Shown here piece by piece: positions 17,001-24,335 of a stretch of 25,102 nt of DNA (within the stretch, counting starts at the first letter, position 1; the number at the start of each line of letters is the position of its first letter). Origin of the DNA: an uncultured Muribaculaceae bacterium. Lineage in GTDB: Bacteria > Bacteroidota > Bacteroidia > Bacteroidales > Muribaculaceae. Where the stretch lies: positions 1 through 25,102 of the forward strand of contig CAKTOT010000024.1 in assembly GCA_934590135.1 (NCBI GenBank), written 5' to 3'. The notes under the pieces were generated by a model. That model was not told where the DNA came from. It saw only the letters and a program-made list of their open reading frames with translations, and ran no database searches. The translations under genes and the position numbers were made by a program.

Positions 17001-17423
17001 GAGGCTGAGTCGGCTGCATCAGAGGCATCAGAGACTGATTCGGAGAATACGGAGAGTCGGACATCGCCGGCCCCCACGCCTGCAGCCACATCGTCGACCC
17101 CCGCTTCGACAGCGGAACCTGCTTCCGCCCCCACGCAACAACCAGCAACATCCCCGGCGTCCGCGGCCAAGCCCGAGACGAAACCTGCGGCCAAGCCGGA
17201 AGCGGAAGCCAAGCCTACAGCTAAGCCCGAGACGAAACCCGCGGCCAAGCCGGAAACGGAAGCCAAGCCTACAGCTAAGCCCGAGACGAAGCCCGCGGCT
17301 AAGCCGGAAGCCAAGCCTGCGGCCAAGCCCGAGACGAAGCCTGCGGCCAAGCCAAAACCCAAACCGCGTCCGACTTATGATCCCGGCAGCGAGGGCGACG
17401 AAGACGACCCACTTCTTAATTGA
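14070..17423 (+). CDS. porW: PorW/SprE-type TPR lipoprotein of type IX secretion, with repetitive C-terminal tail
   Basis: This 1117-residue protein has a lipoprotein signal ending LVSC (lipidated C26). Helical TPR-like repeats cover roughly residues 60-390 and 560-800. The YPDN/EFKDSKYGEALRNPDY-type repeat and the closing segment DIARHNFRSFVVKDFDLEQMNFGRLGM (about 835-860) are strongly reminiscent of SprE of gliding bacteria and PorW of Porphyromonas. In that family the outer-membrane-facing lipoprotein is required for type IX secretion. The tail from about residue 940 is low complexity: first Glu/Ser-rich, then Thr/Pro/Ala-rich, then Ala-Lys-Pro-Glu repeats to residue 1095, making the protein longer than known homologues. 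The ATG at 14070 is chosen over an in-frame upstream start because the signal peptide begins there, 10 nt after the pgpH stop. porX follows. Confidence 0.85.
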   Translation: MARRGTIRTIIAAIAVLVTACALVSCNARKKNTAAARQYTAFITRYNIYYNGDRHYTETLEEMEKAYEDDYTDLIYVHPAEAKQNPKAPQPSGDFNRSIEKAQKAIQLRSITKKPPKSSGKRNDPEYKKWMRREEYNPFLHNAWLMMGRGQYMNGDFSGAASTFFYISKHFWWLPKTVTEAQLWQARSYLAMDWLYEAETIIVRVKPEEITDGKVRGLYNLDLAELNIRRRNYAEAVEPLRLAIKHASGAQKTRLWFLMGQVLSRLDRKAEAYKAYGKAGGASGATYRTRFNARIKQSEVYTGSNIEPEVKALRRMTRYDRNKEYLDQIYYAIGNLYLSHGDTVRAVANYVLAAEKSTRNGIDKALAQVKLGGLYYKQHKYELAQPCYSEAVPQLPDNFPGLDTLKRRSDVLDELAVYSQNVNLQDSLLRLAAMGEDERNAVIDRIIAELVKKEKEEEEASRREEFKAKQESGNDPYMGQSSAPQSYTLNTDDSWYFYNTATRNAGKTEFQRRWGARKLEDNWRRRNKTSFAMSDFDSSSATDEDAENSAENPVDTISPEQKEKQEKAENPHYREYYLKQIPFSDADKAVAHDVIQEGLFNMGVILKDKLNDFDAAMEEFDRLLVDYPDNIYRLDTYYNIYLMFIRTGNDNMAERYRQMIVHEFKDSKYGEALRNPDYINNLRQMDAVQEKIYEDTYEAYMANNNEAVHSGYQRMADEFPMSKLMPKFMFLDALAYVTENNPDQFNATLRTMLERYPDTDVAPIASAWLKGMAAGRKLHTGGGSNMRGMLWDISLTNDTTVGEKAAVNFTLNESDPQVLVMVFPTDAVSSNKLLFDIARHNFRSFVVKDFDLEQMNFGRLGMIVIGPFENLGELNHYRRVMAASTEFRLPDGVRPVPISRSNFDALLQSGGTLDDYFRFLQEQNYQDAQSGLLPYHEIQTLPEAEAEASEAESESAAEFENSEKSESREESAKSESPEAESAASEASETDSENTESRTSPAPTPAATSSTPASTAEPASAPTQQPATSPASAAKPETKPAAKPEAEAKPTAKPETKPAAKPETEAKPTAKPETKPAAKPEAKPAAKPETKPAAKPKPKPRPTYDPGSEGDEDDPLLN
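17169..17354 (+). repeat. 54-bp tandem repeat encoding the Ala-Lys-Pro-Glu tail
   Basis: Two nearly identical 54-bp units (17169-17222 and 17223-17276) are followed by shortened copies beginning at 17277 and 17325. Each unit is three 18-bp sub-units of the AAGCCCGAGACGAAACCT kind and encodes 18 residues built from KPETKPAAKPE blocks. The near-perfect DNA identity points to recent slippage or unequal crossing-over, and copy number is likely to vary between strains. Confidence 0.9.
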
Positions 17424-17464
17424 TATGCACACAAACAAAAGTACACATCTCCTCATACGACACT

Positions 17465-19045
17465 ATGGCAGACACGACACAACAACGATATTCGATACTA
17501 TGGGCGGACGATGAAATAGATCTTCTGAAGCCGCACCTGCTATTTCTCGAACGCAAAGGCTATGATGTGGCTACGGCTATGAGCGGCCGCGATGCCTTGG
17601 ATATGTGCGCTGCACGACATTTTGATTTGATTATACTCGACGAGAATATGCCGGGCCTGACCGGCCTCGAAACACTCGCGGCCATCAAGCAGAGTCAACC
17701 GCACATACCGGTGATAATGATTACCAAGAGCGAAGAGGAAAATATTATGAATCAGGCTGTAGGTAATAAAATAGCCGATTACCTCATCAAGCCCGTCAAT
17801 CCCAATCAGATACTTATAGCACTAAAAAAGCACCTGCATAGCGATCGTCTGGTCAGCGAAACGGCGGCCGCCGACTATCGTCAGGAATTCGGTCGGTTGT
17901 CCATGGCCATCAATGACGCCACCGGCATTTCCGATTGGATGGAACTGTATCGGCGGCTGGTATTCTGGGAAATGGAATTGTCCGACACGGCAACTGATAT
18001 GCACTCTATGCTCGAGATGCAGATGTCCGAGGCCAATTCGGCCTTCAATAAGTACATACGGCGCAATTACGAGCATTGGATATTGCCCGACGGGACCATA
18101 GACAGCGACAATGCCGACACGCCGTTGCTCAGTCCGAGGGTGTTGCCGTCCAAAGTTTTTCCGATGTTGCGCGGCGGCGACAAGGTTTTCTTTATACTTA
18201 TAGACAACTTCCGCCTTGACCAATGGCTGGCCGTCAAACCTATACTTGCCGAGATGTTCACTTTTGACGAGGACCTGTACACCTCGATACTACCTACGGC
18301 CACTCAGTATGCGCGCAACGCCGTATTCTCCGGGTTGATGCCGGCTCAGATAGCTAAGATGTTCCCCGAGCTATGGGTCGATGAAGAGTCCGAGGAGGGC
18401 AAGAATGTCAACGAATCGGCACTGGTGCAGACTATGCTTCGGCGCTACCGTCTGCCCTACAAATTCAGTTACAACAAAATCAATGACTCTGTGGCCGGAG
18501 AGAAATTGTTGCGCGACTTCGCCAATCTATTTCATAACGACCTCAATGTCATAGTGCTCAACTTTATAGATATGCTGTCGCATGCCCGTACGGAGAGCAA
18601 GATGATACGCGAATTGGCCTCCACCAACGCCGCTTATCGCAGCTTGACGCGCTCGTGGTTCCGACATTCGACGGTTATGGATATGTTCCGCGGCATTGCC
18701 GCCGCCGGGTACAAGATCGTGCTTACCACCGACCATGGCACCATTCGCGTCAATAATCCCGTCAAGGTCGTCGGCGACAAGAATACCAATACCAACCTGC
18801 GCTACAAGGTGGGTAAGAATCTCGGGTATAACCCGCGTCAGGTCTACGAGATCAAGCAGCCGGCGCGTTTCGGTCTGCCTTCGCCCAATGTTTCGTCCGT
18901 TTATGTTTTTGCCGGCGGGCGCGACTTCTTTGCCTATCCCAACAACTATAACCATTACGTGACTTACTATACGGACACCTTCCAGCATGGCGGCATTTCT
19001 ATGGAAGAGATGCTTGTTCCGCTGATAACTCTCACTCCGCGATGA
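17465..19045 (+). CDS. porX: PorX: response regulator with PglZ/alkaline-phosphatase-like effector domain
   Basis: This 526-residue protein has an N-terminal receiver (residues 8-125) with acidic pocket D15/D16, phospho-acceptor D59 in LDENMPG, T87 and K109. A helical linker and a C-terminal PglZ domain follow. The latter shows FFILIDNFRLDQW, PTATQYARN (about 277-285, the nucleophile region) and TDHGTIRVNNP (metal ligands). PorX regulates the type IX secretion genes together with PorY and SigP and is reported to hydrolyse oligonucleotides through the PglZ fold; those are family facts. The frame could be read from a TTG at 17420, but the ATG at 17465, 41 nt after porW, gives the normal N-terminus. 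The stop overlaps the next start by 4 nt. Adjacency to porW supports both names. Confidence 0.93.
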   Translation: MADTTQQRYSILWADDEIDLLKPHLLFLERKGYDVATAMSGRDALDMCAARHFDLIILDENMPGLTGLETLAAIKQSQPHIPVIMITKSEEENIMNQAVGNKIADYLIKPVNPNQILIALKKHLHSDRLVSETAAADYRQEFGRLSMAINDATGISDWMELYRRLVFWEMELSDTATDMHSMLEMQMSEANSAFNKYIRRNYEHWILPDGTIDSDNADTPLLSPRVLPSKVFPMLRGGDKVFFILIDNFRLDQWLAVKPILAEMFTFDEDLYTSILPTATQYARNAVFSGLMPAQIAKMFPELWVDEESEEGKNVNESALVQTMLRRYRLPYKFSYNKINDSVAGEKLLRDFANLFHNDLNVIVLNFIDMLSHARTESKMIRELASTNAAYRSLTRSWFRHSTVMDMFRGIAAAGYKIVLTTDHGTIRVNNPVKVVGDKNTNTNLRYKVGKNLGYNPRQVYEIKQPARFGLPSPNVSSVYVFAGGRDFFAYPNNYNHYVTYYTDTFQHGGISMEEMLVPLITLTPR

Positions 19046-20709
19046 AACCTCTGATACTGCCCGCAAGCAAGCATAAGTCGTCCCCCAAGCTCTCGGGTGA
19101 CAGCCGACGTCTGGTCATCATCGGCGCTAACGGCGCCGGGAAAACACGTTTTACGGACGCAGTGTGTGCAGAGTCCGACAATAACACGTTCAGGCTTAAC
19201 GCTATAGAAGCGCTGTATGCCGTCAGTACCCTCGACGCCGAGCACAACGCCATAGACGCTATGGTGGCTGCCTCCGTCATTCCCGAGGCCGAGAAACAAC
19301 GGCCTCAATGCAGGCTTGAGCGACTGCTGTCGCTGTTGATGAGTGACGAACTGGTCAACTTGCTGGACTACAAGATTGCACGGCATGCCGGTGGTACGGC
19401 GGCTGTTCCGCCGGCCACACGTCTCGATCGTGTTCTTGAATTATGGAAAGCCATATTCCCCGGCAGCAACATGTCTGTGAATAGCGGCAAGATACGTTTT
19501 AGTCGCCGTGACAGCGCCGATATATATCGAGCATATCGGCTATCGGACGGCGAGCGCGTAGTGTTATACTATGCCGCAGCCGTGCTGTACGCGTCCAAAG
19601 AGGCAAATATCGTTGTAGACAGTCCCGAGATGTTTCTGCATCCCACCACCATGCAAAGCCTGTGGAATCGCATCGAAGAATTGCGACCCGATTGCCGCAT
19701 GATATATGTGACGCACGATCTTGACTTTGCGTCCACGCGTCTCGATGCCGAGGTGTTGTGGGTGCGCTCGTATGACGCCGCGAACAAGTGCTGGGACTAT
19801 GATATAATGCCTCGCGGCGCCGTCACCCCCGACATATACGCCGCTATTGTAGGCGAGCGCAAGCCCGTGCTTTTTGTCGAGGGCGATGTGGTGCATAGCA
19901 TCGACTATCGTCTGTATAGCCTCATATTCAGGGAGTATACGGTCAAGCCGTTGGGCAGTTGTGACCGCGTCATTGAGGCCACGCGAACCTTCAATACACT
20001 CAGCGACTTCCATCACCTGACCGCCAGGGGCATAGTAGACCGCGACCGCCGCGATGACAGCGAAATAGAATACCTACGCCGCCGTAATATCAACGTCCCC
20101 GCCGTTGCCGAAATCGAGAACATGTTTCTGCTACCGGAGGTTGTGGCTGCCGTCGCCGAGGCCTGCGGCAAGGATGCCGCTGCCGTCGTAAAGGCGGTCA
20201 GGACGTATATCTTAGGCGAATTTAAGCGTTTGGCCAATGCTCAGGCACTGGAACATACCCGCCACCGCATCAAACGGCTTGTCGAGTATCGCATTGATGG
20301 TAAATTTAATAATATCAATGCATTGCAGCAGCATTTGGCCTCTTTGGCGGACGAACTCAATCCGCGTGCCATCTACGAAGGTCTGTGTCGCGAGTTCCGT
20401 GGATACATATCGCAGGGCGACTATCTGTCCGTACTGCGTGTGTTCAATTACAAGCCTATGCTTGTCGATTGCGGCGTTGCCGTCTTGTGCGGCATAGCCA
20501 ATAAAGACCGCTACATACGCCTTGTGCTGCGTCTGTTGCGCGGCGATGATGATCGTGCCCGGCGCATACGTATGGCTGTGCTGCGAGCACTGGATATTGA
20601 GGAAACAACGCCTCGAAATGTGACGATGCCGGCAATGACGCCTCACGAAGATAAGTTTCGTAATAACGGCGTTTCGGTAGCTAAAACAGTGAAAAAAGAC
20701 AAGAAATGA
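19042..20709 (+). CDS. Fused AAA ATPase-DUF4435 (Toprim-like) protein, OLD/PARIS-like
   Basis: This 555-residue protein starts with an ABC/AAA_15-type ATPase. Walker A is GANGAGKT (28-35), the signature-like LSDGE is at 167-171, Walker B is NIVVDSPEMFLHP with D193, and an H-loop VTHDLDF lies near 220. The second half fits DUF4435, a Toprim-like nuclease fold: LFVEGD with E280, GIVDRD with D333/D335, and EIENMFLLP near 355. ATPase plus DUF4435 is the composition of PARIS defence systems (AriA and AriB, sometimes fused) and of OLD-type proteins. The residue after the Walker B aspartate is Ser rather than the usual catalytic Glu. It overlaps porX and the GH3 gene by 4 nt each (ATGA), so it sits inside an operon rather than a recognisable defence island. 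A role in signalling or housekeeping is equally possible. Confidence 0.85.
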   Translation: MKPLILPASKHKSSPKLSGDSRRLVIIGANGAGKTRFTDAVCAESDNNTFRLNAIEALYAVSTLDAEHNAIDAMVAASVIPEAEKQRPQCRLERLLSLLMSDELVNLLDYKIARHAGGTAAVPPATRLDRVLELWKAIFPGSNMSVNSGKIRFSRRDSADIYRAYRLSDGERVVLYYAAAVLYASKEANIVVDSPEMFLHPTTMQSLWNRIEELRPDCRMIYVTHDLDFASTRLDAEVLWVRSYDAANKCWDYDIMPRGAVTPDIYAAIVGERKPVLFVEGDVVHSIDYRLYSLIFREYTVKPLGSCDRVIEATRTFNTLSDFHHLTARGIVDRDRRDDSEIEYLRRRNINVPAVAEIENMFLLPEVVAAVAEACGKDAAAVVKAVRTYILGEFKRLANAQALEHTRHRIKRLVEYRIDGKFNNINALQQHLASLADELNPRAIYEGLCREFRGYISQGDYLSVLRVFNYKPMLVDCGVAVLCGIANKDRYIRLVLRLLRGDDDRARRIRMAVLRALDIEETTPRNVTMPAMTPHEDKFRNNGVSVAKTVKKDKK

Positions 20710-22238
20710 TTGATTATACCACTATAGCTCGCGCCTTGATGATGCATCGCGTACGTGCCGCACGAAGCTGGCGCGGCGAAGGCATCGAAAAGACTCAACG
20801 CCGCGTATTGGCGTGGCTGACGCGCCGCGGTGCCGTCACTGAATACGGCCGCGACCGCATAGTACCCGGCGATGAAGCCGAAATATTTCGTCAAGCCGTT
20901 CCCACGGTGGCGTATGCAGATATACGTCCGCTGGTGATGCGTATGGTTGACGGCGAGCGCAATATTCTCTGGCCCGGCAAAGTACGCCGCTATGCCCAGT
21001 CCTCCGGCACCGGCGACGGGCGCAGCAAGTACATACCCATAAGCGATGACAGCCTGCGCCTCAATCACTATCGCGGTGCCACCGATGCCGTGGCTCATTA
21101 TCTGGCATTATATCCCGATAGTCGGATGTTCTCCGGCAAGGGCTTTATCCTCGGTGGCAGTTTTGCCAATACCCTTGACCGACCGATGCCTCGCGGCGTC
21201 AAGGTCGGAGACCTCAGCGCCAACCTCATAGATGATATCAACCCTATAGTCAACCTTGTGCGGGTGCCCTCGAAGCGCGTCGCTCTTATGGAAGACTGGA
21301 CGCTCAAAGTGCCTGCTCTGGTGCAGGCTTCGCGTGGTGCCAATGTGACTAATATCTCCGGCGTGCCGTCGTGGTTTATGACCGTCATCAAGGAAGTTAT
21401 AAAATCAGTGCCCGGAGCCCGAACGATACACGATGTGTGGCCCAATCTCGAAGTGTTCTTCCACGGCGGCATATCTATGGCTCCGTATCGCGATGAGTAT
21501 AATCGCCTGTGCGACGGCGCCCGTATGCGCTATCAAGAGACGTATAACGCCAGCGAAGGCTTCTTTGCCGTGCAGGATCTGCGCGAACACGACAAGGGGA
21601 TGCTTCTGCTGCTTGATGCCGGGGTGTTCTACGAATTTGTGCCGTTGGAGCACTGCGATGACCCCTTCCCGCCGTCATTGACCGCTTGGCAGGTCGAAGC
21701 CGGCAAGACCTATGCCATGGTTATTACCGCCGCCAACGGCCTATGGCGCTATCGCATAGGCGACACCGTGCGTGTATGCTCCACCGATCCGTTGCGTATT
21801 ACCGTGGCCGGGCGTACGGCGCATTATATCAACGCTTTCGGCGAAGAAGTGATGGTGCACAATACGGATGCAGCATTGGCCGTGGCCTGTGCTGCCACCG
21901 GCGCCGGGGTGCGCGACTACACCGTGGCGCCCGTATTTGCGGACAGCGGCCACCGCGGTCGGCATCAATGGCTGATTGAATGGAATGTCCCGCCGCGCGA
22001 CCTCGAAGACTTTGCACAGAGTCTTGACGATGCTTTGCGCAGCGTCAACAGCGATTACGACGCCAAGCGCTCGGGCGACATCTTCCTTGACCGCCTGACC
22101 ATTACCGTGGCCGAGCCGGGACTGTTTGAGCGCTGGCTGGCTTCGACAGGCAAACTCGGCGGTCAGCGCAAAGTGCCGCGACTGAGCAACGACCGACACC
22201 TCATCGAGGCTGTTATGTCCCTTGCCGATGCGTCGTAA
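20706..22238 (+). CDS. GH3-family adenylating enzyme (acyl-acid amido synthetase-like)
   Basis: This 510-residue protein belongs to the bacterial branch of the GH3 family, part of the adenylate-forming ANL superfamily that activates carboxylic acids with ATP and may join them to amines. Visible hallmarks are the ATP-binding loop SSGTGDGRSKYIPI from residue 99, FFHGGISMAPY, YNASEGFFAVQ, LWRYRIGDTVRV and the C-terminal KLGGQRKVPRL around 482-492. The length is typical. The bacterial substrate is not established; plant members conjugate hormones to amino acids, and that should not be transferred. Its ATG overlaps the previous stop in an ATGA, making it the last coupled gene of the porX unit. No terminator is evident in the 79-nt gap that follows. 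Confidence 0.9.
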   Translation: MIDYTTIARALMMHRVRAARSWRGEGIEKTQRRVLAWLTRRGAVTEYGRDRIVPGDEAEIFRQAVPTVAYADIRPLVMRMVDGERNILWPGKVRRYAQSSGTGDGRSKYIPISDDSLRLNHYRGATDAVAHYLALYPDSRMFSGKGFILGGSFANTLDRPMPRGVKVGDLSANLIDDINPIVNLVRVPSKRVALMEDWTLKVPALVQASRGANVTNISGVPSWFMTVIKEVIKSVPGARTIHDVWPNLEVFFHGGISMAPYRDEYNRLCDGARMRYQETYNASEGFFAVQDLREHDKGMLLLLDAGVFYEFVPLEHCDDPFPPSLTAWQVEAGKTYAMVITAANGLWRYRIGDTVRVCSTDPLRITVAGRTAHYINAFGEEVMVHNTDAALAVACAATGAGVRDYTVAPVFADSGHRGRHQWLIEWNVPPRDLEDFAQSLDDALRSVNSDYDAKRSGDIFLDRLTITVAEPGLFERWLASTGKLGGQRKVPRLSNDRHLIEAVMSLADAS

Positions 22239-22317
22239 TCGCGATGACCTTCGGGCTCGAGTAGCTGAATTATAGATAATATATATAGGAAACGATAAAT
22301 ACATAAGACACAAAATT

Positions 22318-23748
22318 ATGAAAACCAAGCACTTGATTATCGCTGCGGCTATGGCCTTCGTCGGTCTCTCCGCTTCGGCAACCATTCCGGCGTCCTGTTG
22401 CACCGCTAAGGCTGCCCCCAAGTACGTGTTCCTCTTTATCGGTGACGGTATGGGCATGGGCCCGGTAATGTCCACTTTGGCCTATCAGCGCATGGTACAT
22501 CCGACCGACACCCTGGTGATGTCCACCTTTCCCGTGGTGTCATGGTGCCAGACATACTCGGCATCCTCGCCCGTGACGGACAGCGCCGCTGCCGGTACGG
22601 CTCTTTCGACCGGCACAAAGACCAAGAACGGGATGCTCGGCATGGGGCCCGATACCGTTGCTGTGACCTCGATTGCACGACAATTCAAGGATAAAGGGTG
22701 GGGCATAGGTATTGTCACCTCCGTGGCTCCCGATGACGCCACTCCCGGTGCGTTCTATGCCCATGTTCCAAAGCGCAGTATGTACTATCAGGTGGACTGT
22801 GATGCCGCCGCCAGCGGCTACGACTTCATCGCCGGTGCCGGACTGCGAGGCCTCAAAGACAAAAAAGGCGAGGCTACGGATGTGCTCGAGCGCTTTGCTG
22901 CTGCCGGAGTCACCATAGCTCGCGGTCTTGATGCCTTGCCTGCCGCCACGCCCGGCGGTCGCGTGCTGCTGCTGTCGCCCGAAGGTATCGGCGAGGACAA
23001 CAACGTGGGCTACACCATCGACTCGGTGCCTGCCGCGCTGAAACTTCCGAAGATGACGCGTGCATGTCTTGACTATGTACAGGGAACGGCTGCCGAGCCC
23101 GGACGCCCGTTCTTTATGATGGTCGAAGGCGGTAATATAGACCACGCACTGCACGGCAATGACGGCGGCGCTGCCATCAAGGAAATTATAAATTTTGACC
23201 AGGCAATACGAGTGGCCTATGAGTTCTATCTGCAGCATCCCGACGAAACCCTGATTGTAGTTACAGCCGACCACGATACCGGCGGCATGACCCTGGGCAA
23301 CAGCGTGCTGCATTACGATGCCAAGCCTCAGTTTATTGACAGCCAGCGTGTGTCCAAGGAAGAATTCTCCGCCTATTGCAAAGGCATTCTCAAAAGCCGC
23401 CGCATCTATCGCTGGGATGATATGAAGGAATATCTTGAGGATGCACTTGGATTGTTCAAGGTGATTCCGGTCACGGCAGAGCAGGAGCAGGCATTGAAAG
23501 ACAAATTCGAGGCGTGCTTCACTCAGCGCAATTCGGCAGACGAGAAGACCTTGTACGCCAGCTTCAATTCGTTTGCGGTAGACGTATTCCGTCACCTTAA
23601 CGGTCAGACCGGCTTCGGCTTCACCACCACCAGTCATACCGGCAACCCCGTGCCCGTCTTTGCTGTCGGCGTTGGCGCTTGCCGCTTTAAGTCGCTCAAT
23701 AACAATAAGAATATCCCGGAAATCATTCGGTCGCTGACCGGAATCTGA
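22318..23748 (+). CDS. Exported alkaline phosphatase, PhoA family
   Basis: This 476-residue protein has an N-terminal signal sequence (residues 1-22, KTKHLIIAAAMAFVGLSASA). It continues with CCTAKAAPK and then the PhoA fold. Active-site motifs are complete: FIGDGMG with metal ligand D43, VTDSAAAGTA with the phosphorylated serine S89, EGGNIDHALH, TADHDTGG and HTGNPVPVFAVG. It should hydrolyse phosphate monoesters in the periplasm or outside the cell. The leader (22250-22317) is AT-rich, with no exact TAnnTTTG element, so whether it has its own promoter or is read through from the GH3 gene is open. No Pho-box was recognised. A small hairpin (23765-23785) and the 9-bp array follow the stop. Confidence 0.93.
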   Translation: MKTKHLIIAAAMAFVGLSASATIPASCCTAKAAPKYVFLFIGDGMGMGPVMSTLAYQRMVHPTDTLVMSTFPVVSWCQTYSASSPVTDSAAAGTALSTGTKTKNGMLGMGPDTVAVTSIARQFKDKGWGIGIVTSVAPDDATPGAFYAHVPKRSMYYQVDCDAAASGYDFIAGAGLRGLKDKKGEATDVLERFAAAGVTIARGLDALPAATPGGRVLLLSPEGIGEDNNVGYTIDSVPAALKLPKMTRACLDYVQGTAAEPGRPFFMMVEGGNIDHALHGNDGGAAIKEIINFDQAIRVAYEFYLQHPDETLIVVTADHDTGGMTLGNSVLHYDAKPQFIDSQRVSKEEFSAYCKGILKSRRIYRWDDMKEYLEDALGLFKVIPVTAEQEQALKDKFEACFTQRNSADEKTLYASFNSFAVDVFRHLNGQTGFGFTTTSHTGNPVPVFAVGVGACRFKSLNNNKNIPEIIRSLTGI

Positions 23749-23770
23749 AAGCTCGGTACACCCGGTTCCC

Positions 23771-23899
23771 GTGAATAACGGGAGCTGTGGGAATAATGGA
23801 AGCTCCTGTGTATAATGGGAGTAATGACAATGATGTGAATAATGGGAACGATGGCAAAGTCCGCTTGCACGCCATTGTCCCATTATTCGTATTGTTCAT
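23771..23899 (+). repeat. Second inverted array of degenerate 9-bp units
   Basis: Forward units in near-perfect 9-nt phase include GTGAATAAC (23771), GGGAATAAT (23789), GGGAGTAAT (23817), GACAATGAT, GTGAATAAT and GGGAACGAT (23844). After GGCAAAGTC and a short spacer come reversed units (ATTGTCCC at 23874, ATTATTCGT, ATTGTTCAT) to 23899. Segment 23837-23855 pairs with 23871-23888 over 17-18 bp with one bulge. Both this array and the one at 9383 have the apex sequence ATGGCAAA at the end of the forward arm. Confidence 0.78.
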
Positions 23900-23972
23900 A
23901 GCCTTTTATTATTGCTGTCCGACAGACCATTTGGCTTGCGTTTGTTAATTAAATATTTTTAACAACAGGCGA

Positions 23973-24004
23973 TTGCTGTGATAAATAAAATGTCGGTACA
24001 TTTG
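23973..24004 (+). promoter_or_regulatory. Consensus Bacteroidota promoter upstream of the RHS-like gene
   Basis: TTG (23973-23975), a 21-nt spacer and TACATTTG (23997-24004) match the Bacteroidota -33/-7 pattern. Transcription would begin near 24011, which also rules out an in-frame start at 24009 and favours the ATG at 24081. Confidence 0.7.
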
Positions 24005-24080
24005 CGGTGTGTGTGGTAGTCGCAATCAATCAGCACCTTATGATTGTTCTGATAATGAATTAACGCCGCCTTTCAACGCC

Positions 24081-24335
24081 ATGACATATTTGCGATGCTT
24101 GTCCACGATTTTGCTGACACTCATAATGGATTATGGGTGGGCATCTTCGGGTGTCGCCACAAGCCGGTTTGTATGCCATGGAGGGGAACTGACCGAGCGT
24201 GACGGACGGCTCGTGGGCGACACCTGGCATTTGTTTGTCTACGACGGCTGCGGTCGGCAGGTGGCCAAGTATTGCTGCGGCATGATGGATAGTGAGATAA
24301 CGGAATTTTCATCGGTATGCCACGGGCCTCGCTGA
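24081..24335 (+). CDS. RHS/YD-repeat protein, N-terminal fragment (frame broken)
   Basis: This 84-residue frame begins with a probable signal sequence (LRCLSTILLTLIMDYGWASSG). One YD-like repeat, WHLFVYDGCGRQVAKY (about residues 50-65), follows, and the frame ends at TGA 24333-24335. More YD repeats follow immediately in another frame, so this looks like the 5' piece of a longer exported RHS-family protein interrupted by a single-base-equivalent frameshift somewhere in about 24296-24335. I cannot distinguish a real mutation from an assembly error or a programmed shift. A consensus promoter lies upstream. Confidence 0.6.
   Translation: MTYLRCLSTILLTLIMDYGWASSGVATSRFVCHGGELTERDGRLVGDTWHLFVYDGCGRQVAKYCCGMMDSEITEFSSVCHGPR

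Larger units (their letters stand above)
23749..24080 (+). other. 332-nt intergenic region with hairpins, repeat array and promoter
   Basis: No coding region is seen here. It opens with an 8-bp hairpin (23765-23772 with 23778-23785, one G-T pair) but no T-run. It continues with the 9-bp array, an AT-rich stretch at 23900-23965 and a consensus promoter at 23973-24004. The leader 24011-24080 has no recognisable riboswitch. Confidence 0.7.

Noticed and set aside
16780..17514. An overlapping + frame rich in Arg and Pro across the porW tail
   Set aside because: It is the out-of-frame reading of the Ala-Lys-Pro-Glu repeats; composition is extreme and the true frame is certain.
22540..23883. A 447-codon minus-strand frame opposite the alkaline phosphatase
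   Set aside because: It mirrors a gene with a complete active site. Its HYSHYS-like start is only the translation of the 9-bp repeats.
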